A stretch of 64,000 bases of DNA from Nemania diffusa (Eukaryota > Ascomycota > Sordariomycetes > Xylariales > Xylariaceae). Of this stretch, positions 1 through 11,790 are shown piece after piece. The stretch spans positions 1,651,501 to 1,715,500 of the forward strand of contig JBBPUQ010000007.1 of the NCBI GenBank assembly GCA_038501195.1. Direction: 5' to 3'. The translations under genes were made by a program, and so were the position numbers. The notes under the pieces were generated by a model, which did no database searches, had not been told where the DNA came from, and saw only the letters and a list, made by a program, of their open reading frames with translations. Positions within the stretch are counted from its first letter, which is position 1; every line of letters begins with the position of its first letter.

Positions 1-287
1 ATTCCTGTCTGTGTGGGTTGAATCCTAGCCAATTATGTATCAGAGATGATCGGATTGTCCGCGGAAAATCCGAGGAAGGTCTATGAATATTGCTGTCTGC
101 TTAGCAATACCATGTTGAAGGATGATATTGAATGAAAATTTGTTGCTGCCTTTTCAACCCGAATCTGTACTTAAAGAGAACCTGGGTCGTTGTAGTTTTT
201 GTTATTTCTTGATGCTCAATTCTCGTAGACAGCTAACAAAGTCGTCGAAGAGGCTGCTATCACGGTCTACCCACCATATAATTTACA

Positions 288-1832
288 ATGGCGCCTCCCT
301 TAGAACCACCTCCCAATTATAATAGGTAAGTTTCCCATGAAATAGACGGAACATGGTAGTATTAGCGACTGATAGGATGTCTTCAGGTTTCGATCATGGC
401 TCGCGGTTACAGGTGCCTGCATAGCGCTATTTTGCACGGTCGGCTTTCTCAATGCTTTCGGAGTGTACCAGGAATATTATGGATCTGGCCTTCTTAAAGC
501 TTACACAGCTTCGGATATATCATGGATCGGCTCTGTCGCCATTTTCTTGCTCTATATTGGATCACCTATAGCTGGCATGCTAGTTGACAAACTAGGCCCT
601 ACGGTAAGTAGTATAATCATGAGGCAACTATTATAGACCATTGATATTAATGTCATGATAGATCCTGTTGATTATTGGCAGTATTGGCCAGCTAGTGGCT
701 ATATTCCTCTCATCTCTCTGCAGCCAGTATTACCAACTTTTCCTCTCTCAGGCTGTCCTCCTTGGGGCCAGCATGTCATTCATCATCACGCCCTGTGTAG
801 CTGTTGTATCACGTCGCATCCCTCACCGTCGTGGGCTCGCACTAGGTATTGCTATCGGCGGTTCCTCGATAGGGGGCGTGGTATGGCCGATTGCTTTGCA
901 GCAGCTTCTCTACATCGATGGCGTAAGTTTCGGCTGGGTCCAACGAGCTATTGGCTTCATTATGCTACCCCTATTCGCAGTAGCCTGTCTAACTGTGATT
1001 GACGCCGAGAAAGAACTACCTCAGACAACTACTGCGGACTCTGAGAAGAGCTCTGAGGGAAGCGTTTTGGGCGGGAGCGGAAGTGAATCGTCGCCTGGAG
1101 AAAAGGCAAAGCGCCCAATCACAGTCATGTTTAAAAACTTGACTTTCGTTCTTCTCTGTTTGGGATTAGGGCTTGTATACTTCGGCCTATTCACGCCGTT
1201 CTTCTATATCTCCACATACGCTGTCGATAAGGGCACATCGTCGTCGACGGCTTTCTATCTCATCTCCGCTATCAACGCAGCATCGTTCTTCGGCCGAGTC
1301 ATCCCAGGTCATCTAGCTGATCAATATGGCCATTTCAACCTGTGCACTCTGTCGGTGCTGATTTCGGGAATAATTGGATTTACTTGGACGGCAGCGTATA
1401 GTCTCCCAGGGATGATTATCTGGTCCATTGCCTATGGCTTCACGTCAGGGGTAAGTCGGCGCTGTGCTAGTGAACAAGCAATATTCATTCGTGGAACTTG
1501 AAGAAGTCCGGCTGACCAGAAACAGGCAGTAATCAGTCTTCAAAGTGCCTGCGTTGGCAAAATATCGAAACGTGAAGAGCAGGGGACAGCATTAGGTTTG
1601 GTGATGGGCTGTGTTTCTATAGCGTAAGGCTTATACCTCACCTCATACTAATTCAAGCTAGCTAACTGATGGCACCAGTGCTCTCGTTGGGACACCCATT
1701 AGTGGCCAGATTTTATTGCGTGCTGGATATCTAGGCCTGGGCGTATGGACGGGAGCGACACTTCTGGCAGGTGGTGTAGTTCTAGCCGCAGCAAGACTGA
1801 GACTGGATCGTAGGATTCTTGCGGCGCATTAA
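288..1832 (+). CDS. MFS transporter, monocarboxylate-permease type
   Basis: Plasma-membrane transporter of the major facilitator superfamily, closest in pattern to the fungal monocarboxylate transporter-like group; the substrate cannot be told from sequence. Five exons fit one frame: 288-325, 387-603, 662-1450, 1526-1623 and 1679-1832, giving 431 residues, the usual family length. The introns have GTAAG-type donors and AG acceptors. Family signs are the first helix followed by FGVYQEYY, then SWIGSVAIF near residue 55, and a hydrophilic Ser/Glu/Gly-rich loop at about residues 198-243 separating two sets of six helices. The second half has SAINAASFFGRVIPGHLAD, a typical MCT-group segment. The start codon is the first in-frame ATG before exon 1 and there is a clear stop at 1830. 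The exact function is unproven; fold and family are secure. Confidence 0.88.
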
Positions 1833-3259
1833 ACCAGAAAGGGGACTATTTAAACAGGTGTGGTCTCCTTGGCATTATCGTAACGACTATTATTAATTTG
1901 GGCAGTTAGTGCATATATAGATACTGAAATTGGCATGTTCAAGGAGAAAACAAAGATCATAAATAATAGAGTATAGAGTGGTCAGCGGAAACGGCGCAAA
2001 TAGATAGCTCGATTAGGTAGATACATGATTTAGAGAATGAAGGGTAATATTACCTATTAGCTATCCATCTACATATTTCCCTACAGATAGATCTTGAAAT
2101 AACGGCCACCCCACTCGTTCGTTACATACAAGATTAGCTATGTCGTGTTAGTCGACTTACGCATGGATAATTTGCTGAAAACAATTTGGCAAGGATGAAT
2201 TGATGGCGATGGTTAATGACCAAGGAGGAAATACCAAACCAAGACAAAGTGCGTTTCCAGTAGTAGGATGCGACGACGAAACGTCATGGACTAGCTGATA
2301 GATCGGGCCTTGTTTTGATTGATTGGACTAACAACGGCGCCGAGCATTACCAACATATACTGTACAATGGACACTGTACCGTACAGAGTAGATACGTCGT
2401 GTTCTCTATTTATCTACTGGCCAACCGTCTTATAGCACTGTACAGATACTGTACCTCCTTAAATCTAGCAACCCCGCTAAGCTGAGCCGATTACCAGAAC
2501 AGGGAACTAGCTCAGGCGCTAGTCTTGAAATCACCAATTAGAGCTGAGGTGGGGACAGGTGGGGACGCCGATGCGATACGTGGCTTGGCCGAAGCCATCG
2601 CTCCAGCAACCAGACCCAGCCACATCTTTTATTTACTTACTTGGGTTTCTTGGGCTGCGCTGCAGCATCCACACGATCTAGCTCCAGCTGCAAAATCGAA
2701 TGGGCGCGCCAATTGTACACGTAACTTCTCCTCTAATCAATCTTCTCTAAACATCCAAGTTACTATCGTCACTCGCTGAGCCGTTACGAACCACCGACCT
2801 ACCGACTCGTTCTCATAGAAGGGCCATAAGTGAAAGAAGAACCAGAGATCCTGTTGACAATCCAATCTCCATACCGAGACAGCTTCTCTATCTTCATTCC
2901 AACTAGCTGTGTCACTCTCTTCTGACTGGCAAGCTACTGAACTTCTAAGTTACAATACCGTCATCTGCATACCACTCCCTGACCTCCATCACTAAACACA
3001 ACCCCTTCACCACTACCAACAACACACACCACCCTCACCCTTTAGTGTGCACGATTAATCTGACAGGACTCCGATTCGAAAAGGTCCGAGATCTCTGGTG
3101 CCGGCCGCATTCCACGATCTCGTCCTTCCAAACACTCGCCGGGTAGTCGTACCATTCCTGCGCTGCTGTGCTCCGCCAGCCAGCCACGCCGTTGCTCTAC
3201 GGGAGAACGGAGGTGGATAGAGAGACAACAAGTCCGGGAATTCAACACACATTGGAGGA
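1833..3259. other. Intergenic stretch, no gene seen
   Basis: Spacer between the MFS gene and the Fig1 gene, both on the plus strand. It holds short degenerate runs such as repeated CTGTAC words at 2359-2385 and 2438-2455. The last 300 bases (about 2960-3050) are a C/A- and pyrimidine-rich tract typical of a fungal promoter or 5' leader for the Fig1 gene. A short open frame at 2525-2779 has no recognisable protein character. Confidence 0.6.
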
Positions 3260-4198
3260 ATGGAAAGAGGGAGGTGGCAGGTAGGGTGGTATCGTGAGTG
3301 GAATCCATTCCAGTACAACAACACCTTTGCGTGAACGTCTACTAATTGGTCTCTATCTAGGGTACCTACCGTTCCTTGGATACCACCATGTTTTGATGAT
3401 TCTAATAGCAGTTTCTATCATATTATTATGTGCGTATAATTCCTTGTCCTGGTTGATAACCCTACGTATATACACCTACTAACATGCCAATCAACAGCAC
3501 TCCTGTTAGCAGGCTGCTCGTCTTCTTCACCGCTGATACCCGACATTTTCCTCCTATCAATATACTACAAGCATTCCGTGGCGGTTCCCAACACCGCACA
3601 AGTCGACTATAATGTCAACCAGGCGATCAGCAACATCGTGGGAAACGCCCACATACAAGTCCGTGTGGGCTACTTCGGAATATGCGTCAACTCGGACGGC
3701 GGCTCTTGGTTATGTAACAACAACGCCACGGCCCTCGCCAACGACTTGTCGGTCGATCAGGACCCGTTGAATCTCGTATGGTTAGCTGGTCAGTTCAAGG
3801 ATATGATCGTGTTCCCATATCTGCTCATCATCGCCATCATCTTCGCCTTCGTCTGTTTCCTACTCCTAGCCACATTCCCTGGCTGGCACGACGAGGAGGA
3901 TAGCGAGGGTTCTGAGCACGAGATCAAGCCCTTCCCCAGCCGGCCTGTGTCGCAGATCGCCCTAGCCATCATCTTCATCGCCTCTATCTTCGTCCTAGTA
4001 TCCGTACTATGGCAGCACACTGCATCCGTAGCCGCTTCTATTATAGCACAGGATTTCGGCAACGGCAGTGTTCGCTCAGGCGTCGGCACAAGCGCTATTG
4101 TTATGGGATGGTTCAGCTTCGCCTTGCTCATCATCGTCACCATCGGCTTGCTAGTCATGATATTAAGTATAAGCGTGCTCACACAACTGGCCGGATAA
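3260..4198 (+). CDS. fig1: Fig1-family calcium uptake regulator (membrane protein)
   Basis: Polytopic membrane protein of the Fig1 family, the regulator of low-affinity calcium uptake that acts in mating, cell fusion and hyphal growth in fungi. Three exons: a 34-base first exon at 3260-3293, 3361-3429 and 3498-4198, 267 residues. The split is supported by frame: joining the exons gives a first helix with LPFLGYHHVLMILIAV, then LLLAGCSSSSPLIPDIF, a family hallmark just after the first membrane segment. The extracellular part has VGYFGICV, the G-x-x-G-x-C-type Fig1 motif, and NNNATAL with possible N-glycosylation. Three further helices follow at about residues 145-170, 195-220 and 235-262, with an acidic cytosolic loop (DEEDSEGSEHE) between the first two. 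The start was chosen because GTGAGT at 3294 is a strong donor and restores the frame; this small exon is the least certain part. Confidence 0.85.
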
Positions 4199-5137
4199 TG
4201 ATCCCGACGGGCTTACATGGTCCGATCGGGGAGGCGTAGGCTACGTGCAGCGCATGACTGCATTGGGTGGCGATTATGTATATGGTATCGACTGCACGCA
4301 CACATGAGAGGATTCTCAATCTGCATTAGGGAACGGAGTTAGAAAGAATGGTTTGGGTTTGATGATCTGGGTTTGGCTTCTACGCTCTTCCGCTTTCGTG
4401 CCCCCCTATCGGCACAACATCCCGGGGCGCAGGACGAGCGACTTCCTAGGGAAGACGCCGGGGACCGGCAATAATGACAACAAAACGACGACGGATCAAG
4501 AGAATTGGGATTTTCGTGCGAGCGAAATTATGACCGGTACATGAGACGGACGGAATCTTTGCTTCGATGTGGAATGCCTGCGTGTATAGAATTCAATCTT
4601 GTATGGGAAAATGGAATGGCATTTGACTTCTGCTTCTCGATTCCCACTCAATAACTCATAATGAAATTCAACTCGTGACTTTATTGCAATTCAATGCAGA
4701 ATAACCTCTCAATTGCGATTTCGGTGTGCATGTACATAATAGGCTTGCTCTTGTAACTACTATGAGGATCAGACTAAGAATTTTCAATGTAATGATGAAT
4801 CCTTCGAGCTCTCCATGACTATGGAGCTTAAAGATTATTTAAACTTTTTAAGATAGTATAGAGAAATCAGTAAGGAACAATATCATTCTTATTACTCATT
4901 ACCAAGTAAGGCGCTTCATAGACGTCGCCTTGAAGCTTACTAAAGCGCATGGGGCAGCATGGTGCATATAGCAAGCGAGACCAATGACAGACACACTCGC
5001 TAACGTCGAACAATTCATGGGGTTTCTATTTACGACAGAGCCGCATGCTCTCATTATCTCAAAATTGCACATGGGATGCCGCTAAAGCTCTGCGATGAGA
5101 GCCACAGTCTGAGCCAACTTCATAAATCTATGTCTGT
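4199..5137. other. Intergenic stretch between convergent genes
   Basis: Joins the 3' ends of the Fig1 gene (plus) and the dienelactone hydrolase gene (minus). It must hold both 3' untranslated regions. AT-rich from about 4600 to 4900. No open frame with protein character and no RNA gene were seen. Confidence 0.6.
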
Positions 5138-6053
5138 TCACAGCCAAGTATCGAACCACCTGACGGCCTGGAAGAATGCTTGCTCCTTTGCGAACTTCCC
5201 TCGGGGGTCGGAGACGTTGGCACGCACACCGAAGCCATGGGCGACACTGCCGTACAAGGACAGCGTGTACGCCTGAGTGGTGTTTAGAAGGAGGGCTTCG
5301 ATCTGGGAACGGCGGGCCGGCGGCATCATGGTATCACCATCTACACAACGGTTAGACTCAGCACACAATTTCATAAAGAGGCAGCATTGAATTGAGATTT
5401 TTTTAACGTACCGGCTGCAGCGACAGCAGCGGCGCCCGTGATCGCGCTGATCTCGGTATCCTGGAGGTTGCTAGGGTGCGCGGCGAAGCCGACCTTGAGC
5501 CCCTTCTCGGGCGCCAGCCAGCGGAAGGCGTAGCGGCCGCCGAAGCAGTAGCCCGTGGTGGCGATGCGGGAGATGTTCTTCACCGTCTGCAGGTAGTCGA
5601 CGCCGGTGGCGATGAGGGCGTCGGTCTCCTCGGGCGTCGCGGCGGCGAGGAAGACCTCCAGCTGCGCGGGCGACATCTGGTTCAGGTCGAGCGTCGACGG
5701 CGTGCCGTTGAACAGGTCCGGCGCCACGACAAAGTAGCCCGCGCGCCCGAAGCTGTCCGCGAGGAGCCGGTTCTCGAGCAGCTGGATGCCGTACACGTCG
5801 GTCAGGTAGAGCACGGCCTTGTCAGAGGGCTTGCCCGTGACGTATAGCGTGACTGGACCTGGAGTTAGTCCTCTTGCCTCGATCGGTTTGGTTTGGTTCA
5901 CATACCATTGTTGTGGACTATTTGTGTCCCAACCGACTCCCCGGTGTGGGCAATGATTGACAAGTCAGTAATGGGACAAGCATCTGGAGTAGTGGCCGCC
6001 GAGAGGGAGAACCCAATGCTCCAAAGAGCGGGAAGCAGTTTGAAGCCCAGCAT
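5138..6053 (-). CDS. Dienelactone hydrolase family protein, probably secreted
   Basis: Alpha/beta hydrolase of the dienelactone hydrolase (carboxymethylenebutenolidase) family, 265 residues. Three exons on the minus strand: 6053-5906, 5858-5412 and 5340-5138; the two introns are 47 and 71 bases. Motifs in order: KAVLYLTDVYGIQ after residue 60, the nucleophile elbow GYCFGG with catalytic Cys at about residue 154, an acid-bearing segment ADGDTMMPP whose Asp is assembled across the second intron, and AHGFGVR with the catalytic His. The triad Cys-Asp-His is therefore complete. Residues 1 to about 20 are a hydrophobic leader (MLGFKLLPALWSIGFSLSAA) that looks like a signal peptide, so an extracytoplasmic location is inferred. 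The family opens cyclic lactone esters such as those from aromatic ring cleavage, but many fungal members have unknown substrates. Exon 2 is clearly more GC-rich than the flanks. Confidence 0.9.
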
Positions 6054-8762
6054 ATTGGTAAGTTGGGTTGTGCTTGAGGTGGTTGGAGAGCTTCAGAATA
6101 AGCTCACGACGATCAGAACACTAGCGAAGCTATATATCATTCGAAAGGCATGTCTCGGTAATACAGCTCGGTCTCTCCACTCTCCACACGAAGTCCCCTC
6201 GCCACGCGGCAGAGCATATAAAATGCAGAGAAATCCCCTGGAATTCCAGGGTCGTGGACGTCTGCCAAGATATAGCCCGCCCGGATAGGTGGCCAAGCCC
6301 ATCTTGCTCTCCATCCGCCACTCGTAATTACCACATTAGGCAGTTGGCGATCGCGGCATGGAGATCTGGCGTAGCGGCTAATACTTGGCAATTGCCGGTG
6401 ACTGGCGCAAACAAATTGCTCCTATGGATGTCGTTATCAGGGATTGGAGGCGGCCTTACTCAATACGTACAATGTCCTAACGCACGAGCGTAGTATCACA
6501 TAAATTGACGCGATGGTTACAGACGCCAAGTGGGATGCTTTCAAATCATTTGGAGTGCGAGCAAGCTTTCGAGGAATGCTCCCGGCGACCATCCAGGTCA
6601 AAGTTTACTGTTACTTAACTCGAGTTAATTGTCCGGGCGGTATACCTCCTCTATTTAGAGTCCATGTCCGGCCGACTCTAATCTGATCGATTGATTATCA
6701 AGCGCTTGGTACGAATCACTGAGGCGACGCCTCGTCAAGTATCCGAGTATAACCTTGAAGGCTAATACGAGGATTTTATGATAAGATAGACTACATACTG
6801 CTAAGTGGATGGATGGCTCAACTAAACAGATTTGTACACGTTGTGTGCAAGGAGCTCTGCTTCCCAGATCAACATCCCGCAATGGTACTTGAAAGCGTGT
6901 ACGAGAGTAACATGGCTCATTCTATGCTGTTGAACGCCTCTCAAAATGAACTTCGAGGCCTTCGCGGGGTCTACACCGCGATATACGAGATGTCTCTTCA
7001 ACCAGTCGCGGACTTGAGTCGGGGATGATTGTAAGTGTGGACAAGCATCAATTAAATCTTGTCGAGTCAGCGGACGAGCGTCTAGGCTCATGTTGTATCG
7101 CAAGCTCAGACAATCAAGAAAACGGGGCCGCGCTTAGAGTTGAAGCTGTGCATGTAAACGCGCGCAAAGCGGAAGTGTCACGTTGTTAAGCAGACTAAAA
7201 GGATCCTCGACGAACACATAATTAGTGTAGAGGGAAAATTCGTCTTGCATCACACCCGCAACACGTTTCAATTAGATCCCCTCAATGTGCTCTTTGTATT
7301 AGCTAGATAAGTTTTTAATAGTCTCGTGCATGCGAAACAGAAACACAAAGTAATCCTGCCTAGAAGAGAGTGGGCGTTTCTGAAGCTGGACAACGGCTCA
7401 TGATGAGATTCAAGTTGACAGCTGCTAGACGGTCATGCTTATCACACTTGTGAGAGAATCTATAATCCACCTTCACCCGAAAGACGTGGGAGATAAAATA
7501 CACTCGACTAGGGCAAGAGGGCATATGGAGAAGGCGTTCGGCGGTCCAGCATATGTGCAACCCCTGTTGCCCCGAGTCTCCGGCGGCACCTCATTTGTTC
7601 GGCTCAAGTTCCGACGTAGCATTTCCATACCCGTTTCACGCGTAATAGATCAATAGATGATTTACAATCAACCGTATCTATACATCCCAGCAATAACAAC
7701 TGATCGATGTATCGTCAAGTGTCGCGGAATCAAAATATAATACGTCGGGCCCGTGACTGCCGATGGCTACTTACACGTGCGCCGGAGCCGTGGGGCCAAG
7801 TATCTCGAGGTAGACATCAAAATATCATATTTCTCTAAAGGAAAATAAGTAGTTTGGTAAAGTACGGGACTATTGGAGCCATGGTGATGCCGAAATTACC
7901 TTCGGGTCCGCGATGTGACAGCAAGATCCGCCACTTCCATAGTCTCAAATGGGAGAGGAACTAAAGTCCATAATCTTGACTACTCGACAGCATGAATAGC
8001 TAGTTTAGCAGAGTGAAAACTACGGATTTTCAACGCCGCATGGGTAGTTTTATACGAACTCCCACTAAATACTATACGGCCTTATTAAGAAGCCCGGTGC
8101 CGTAGTTAACCCCCGCACCGTAGAGAATGCCGACGCCACGGGGAATACTTGCTGTACTTCCTTGGTTGGGCTATGCATTGGGGTTAAACATTGCCACTAC
8201 TAATTAGTCCACCGGGACGAAACTAACAGTATGTATGCTCTTCGCTATGCGAATCTATCTATTAAAGGGCTATGCACATGAACTGGCTGATCGGGGTCTA
8301 ATTATGCAAAAGCAGGTGTCTGACTTACATACACCCTACCAGATATTGATTAATAATCTCAATCCGTATCACAAATCAGAGTCTATCGCTACAAATCAAC
8401 CAGTTATTTGTAACCGCCGGGTTCTCGGACTGATTGTCCCCCCGATTCCCGAATGCGAGTTTGCGTTGCCGATGACCGTGAATGAAGCGGTATAGCTAGC
8501 GGGGAGGATTATCTCAACCGCGGTTGTAGAATAATAAATGGGTCACAATCCTGATGATTAGTGAAGACCTATTGTCGTGATGCCAGCAAAACCAACGCCA
8601 AGTATGACTCAACGCACAAGCTAGGGCCTGGCGGACTAATGCTGGGACTCCACATGGGTAGCCCATGTATAAAAGCTAGTGTAAAAGATGAATTCGCCGG
8701 ACCATCCATGTTCTGTTGCTACTGTAGCAAGCTAGCCCCTCATCAAACCCCTCCCCCACACC
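6054..8762. other. Intergenic stretch, 2.7 kb
   Basis: Divergent spacer between the hydrolase (minus) and the epoxide hydrolase (plus). No gene can be supported. A minus-strand open frame at 6822-7103 (93 codons) has a somewhat protein-like composition, but no recognised domain, no leader and no obvious exon partners. Other short frames are as expected by chance. No repeat longer than about 15 bases was noticed. The 8700-8762 end has the C-rich leader just before the next ATG. Confidence 0.5.
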
Positions 8763-9848
8763 ATGGCCAACACTAACATCTTTACGGACCACGAGGTCGT
8801 CTACGCCGGCGGCGAGAAGAAAATCCACTACATCGCGACCGGTCCCATCAATGGCCCCTTGATCTTCTTTATCCACGGCTGGCCCGGCACGGCCATCACC
8901 TGGAAAGCCCAGCTCGACGCCTTCGCCGGGGTCGGCTTCCGCGCCATCGCCCCGGACATGCCGGGGTGGGGGAAGTCGACCGCTCGCCGCGTGGTCGACG
9001 ACTACTGCCAAGAGGCCATCGTGGAAGGCATGATGGCCCTGCTGGCGGACACTGGCCGCGATGCCGCCATCTGGGTCGGCCACGACTGGGGCGCGGGCGT
9101 GACCTCGTCGGTCGCGACGCAGCACCCGGAGGCCGTCAGGGCCCTCGCCAACATCGCCATACCTTACCACTCCCTAGAGTTGGGCTGGGACGGGTTTCTC
9201 CCGCTGGTGAACCGGGAGACCTACCCAGCAAGCGAGTACGAGTTCGGCCAATGGGACTACATGAGGCACTACGAAGAGGATTTCGAAAAGGCTGTCGCAT
9301 GGTTCGAACAGGACATCGGCGCTTTCTGCACCTTGGTCTTGCAGGGGAGCAGCGGTCCACCGGCGAGCCGGTTCTCCAAAGGAACGGCGACGGTGCGCAA
9401 GGACGGCGGTTGGTTTGGGCTTTCGAAGATCCCCCCAGTGACAGCGTTAGGGCCGCCGAACCTCCCGCCCGACGTGTTCGACTCGTTCGTCGGGGACACC
9501 ATAAAGACAGGGCTCTGGGCAGGCTCGGCGTACTACCTACATCACAAGCGAAATGGCGAGTACAACAGCAAGGCCGCGAGCGGCAGCAAGCTCACGCAGC
9601 CCGTCCTGTTCATTCACGCCGCCTGGGATCTCATATGCGAGACCAAGACGTCGCGCCTCGCGGAGCCGATGAGGCAGTCTTGCAGCAACCTGACCGAAGT
9701 CACCATAGAGGCGGGCCATTTCGCTCAGTACGAAAAGCCAGGAGAGGTGAACGCTGCCTTGTTCAGGTTCATCCTTGAGGAGCTGCCCGGCGAGTGGCCT
9801 GGCTACTGGGATGCGGGATATGTCAAGCAGAAGAAAGCTGTCGCGTAA
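8763..9848 (+). CDS. Epoxide hydrolase-like alpha/beta hydrolase
   Basis: Single-exon gene of 361 codons for a soluble epoxide hydrolase-type alpha/beta hydrolase. These enzymes add water to epoxides (detoxification or secondary metabolism), using an Asp nucleophile. Visible motifs: the oxyanion-hole motif HGWP at residues 38-41; APDMPGWGKS at about 60-69; the nucleophile elbow VGHDWGA with Asp108; a second acid in HAAWDL (Asp289); and the catalytic His in EAGHFAQYEKP (His319). The triad Asp-Asp-His is complete, and an Asp rather than Ser nucleophile points to an epoxide hydrolase or haloalkane dehalogenase rather than an esterase. The lid region (about 140-250) holds Tyr residues that could serve as epoxide-polarising donors. 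There is no signal peptide, so cytosolic. The start has a good CACCATGG context. The gene is markedly GC-rich compared with the spacer before it. Confidence 0.92.
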   Translation: MANTNIFTDHEVVYAGGEKKIHYIATGPINGPLIFFIHGWPGTAITWKAQLDAFAGVGFRAIAPDMPGWGKSTARRVVDDYCQEAIVEGMMALLADTGRDAAIWVGHDWGAGVTSSVATQHPEAVRALANIAIPYHSLELGWDGFLPLVNRETYPASEYEFGQWDYMRHYEEDFEKAVAWFEQDIGAFCTLVLQGSSGPPASRFSKGTATVRKDGGWFGLSKIPPVTALGPPNLPPDVFDSFVGDTIKTGLWAGSAYYLHHKRNGEYNSKAASGSKLTQPVLFIHAAWDLICETKTSRLAEPMRQSCSNLTEVTIEAGHFAQYEKPGEVNAALFRFILEELPGEWPGYWDAGYVKQKKAVA

Positions 9849-10424
9849 ATCCTTTCTGACCCTAGCCGGATCATACATTGGCTTCCGTAAGATGCTAGAA
9901 ATGCGCGCAGGGGGCAGCGGTACATTGTGCAAGCAATATGCCATCGTCCTTTCCATCAGTTCATTTGCGAAACCATCGCGTTTAAGCCCTGCTTTGGTTT
10001 TCTAAAAGAAGATGTATGGTTAATGAGAAATTCATGTGACTGCCTAGACTTAGCTTAAAGCCATCCGATAATGAGACACGACTCTTTCGACTTAGTCTAG
10101 ATTGGAGTAATTGTGTGTATTAGATGTAACCCAGTGTTTGTTGCTACTTTATTCAACTCTGAAAAGTAGTAAGTAGATGGAATATGGGAAAATAGAACAG
10201 CCAGTATATCGGACAATGGCCCCAGAGTGTACAGCCAGGCCACAAATACCCAAGTGCGTTGAAATGCCACGATCGCTAGAAACTAGTCTTTTTCCAGTCC
10301 CAATTAGACCATTAATCCACCTCCCTACTTACATTAAGACGCATATTATCGCCTCTTTCTGAGTACTAGTCCCACTTTCTCACAGGCAAACACGTAGGAA
10401 CGATTCAGTTGTTTGATCTCTCAC
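9849..10424. other. Intergenic stretch between convergent genes
   Basis: 576 bases containing the 3' ends of the epoxide hydrolase (plus) and the PTH11-like receptor (minus). AT-rich; nothing else recognisable. Confidence 0.6.
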
Positions 10425-11790
10425 TCATAACGCCTGAAGAGGGAGCGAGATGCCAGGTATTTCTTCAGCCGGGAATGATCTTGGTGAGCCTGGCCTCTTC
10501 GCACTTCCCATTGTAGCAATGCGCGAGCGGGAGGCGTAACTAGCTACACTAGTTTTGGAAGGTCGGTGTGATAATGGCTCAGTGATATGAGAGCTGTACG
10601 CACGGCGTTGACGTCGTTCGTCAAGGAGTTTCTTCGGTGTTACCAAGGGCTTCAAAGCTGGAACACTAGCACACACTATGGCAATGTTAACTTCTACCAT
10701 AGACCATAGATTCACCTATAAGAATTATTAGTATTTTTAATAAAGGAACTACGTGGACGGGAAACATACCAGTACTCCATCCTTGAACGGGTCTTCAGCA
10801 CGCGTGTAAATGTGAATAGAGTATAACCTGACACATGACATGGCGGTGGCGAAACCCCCGATGCCAAAGAGGCCGTACAACACGTAACGACTATGTTGTG
10901 AGATCTTCAAGGAGCGTAACGTGGGAATCGGGAGCAGCAAGATCCAAACGTCGGTTAGGATATTAAAGCCAGAGGTGACTGCTCGAACATTAGCCTTAAA
11001 CGGCCATCAGCTCTAGACGATGACACTCACAATAGAAGAATGCTGTGGTATCAATACATGTCCCAGGCAGTGTTCTTGTGACATCCCAAGCTTTTTCAAG
11101 AGGCGCACATTGACCAAGTGTTGTTGCAATACAAACAACGTAGAACGTAGCCAAGACTGCGTTAGTTCCGATGCACAGTCTTTTGAAAGTGACCCATATG
11201 GCTAAGCTTCATGGTTAATACATAAAATGATGACAAGGAGAGGGAAAGATTCATTACCGAAGCGTTGGTACATGAAGATGATTGACGATTTGATGAAAAA
11301 CAGAATTGTGTAGTAGAGTATCTCAATCGCGAAGGTGGCCTTAGTCAATTTTAGTCGACAATTGTAAACTAGGTACTCTTGAGTATTATTCTAGGATAAA
11401 ATACCTTGAGAAATACCATCATCTCCTCGGACGATAGGGTCATAATTGGCATCCCTATTCCGCCATAGACTTCTATCACATATATAGTAGCTTGGTAACC
11501 GATAATAGATACCTAAAAATTAGTTGAGTTGCCCGTATTTAGCCCTTATTTCTGTTAGAAGACGTACCAGGGCTCCAAGAATCATATAGTCGTCCAAACC
11601 CGGCTTAAAGATCATAAAGAATCGAATGATGCATCGTAAAACCACGACAACAACTGTCCGCTACTGTGAGCCAAAATGAATACCCGCAATGAATAGTTGA
11701 GAACGAGAGAGCCCTACAGGAAATCGATGTTAAGATGGTGGACAGTGCAAGCAGAGCCACCAGCTCGGGGTTATAGATCGACCCCGCCAT
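10425..11790 (-). CDS. PTH11-like seven-helix receptor (fungal rhodopsin domain)
   Basis: Integral membrane protein of the fungal rhodopsin-domain (PTH11-like) family, which includes receptors linked to surface sensing in plant-associated fungi. Seven exons on the minus strand: 11790-11718, 11653-11568, 11512-11405, 11339-11258, 11201-11031, 10978-10770 and 10715-10425; 339 residues and all phases agree. Family signs in order: a first helix leading to KPGLDDYMILGAL; ATFAIEILYYTILFFIKSS; FMYQRF before the third loop; the conserved Cys pair region LGQCAPLEKAWD and GTCIDTTAFFYFTSGFNILTD; the next helix DVWILLLPIP; and the last helix WSMVEVNIAIVCASVPALKPL. The tail (about residues 275-339) is Ser/Arg-rich and cytosolic. 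No CFEM domain is present. With six introns the coding region is broken into short open frames that simple ORF calling misses. The first intron (GTAGGG donor) is the weakest. Confidence 0.85.

Noticed and set aside
6822..7103. Minus-strand 93-codon frame with protein-like composition
   Set aside because: No recognised domain, no plausible exon partners on either side and an ordinary length for chance in 64 kb; kept only as a note in the spacer entry.
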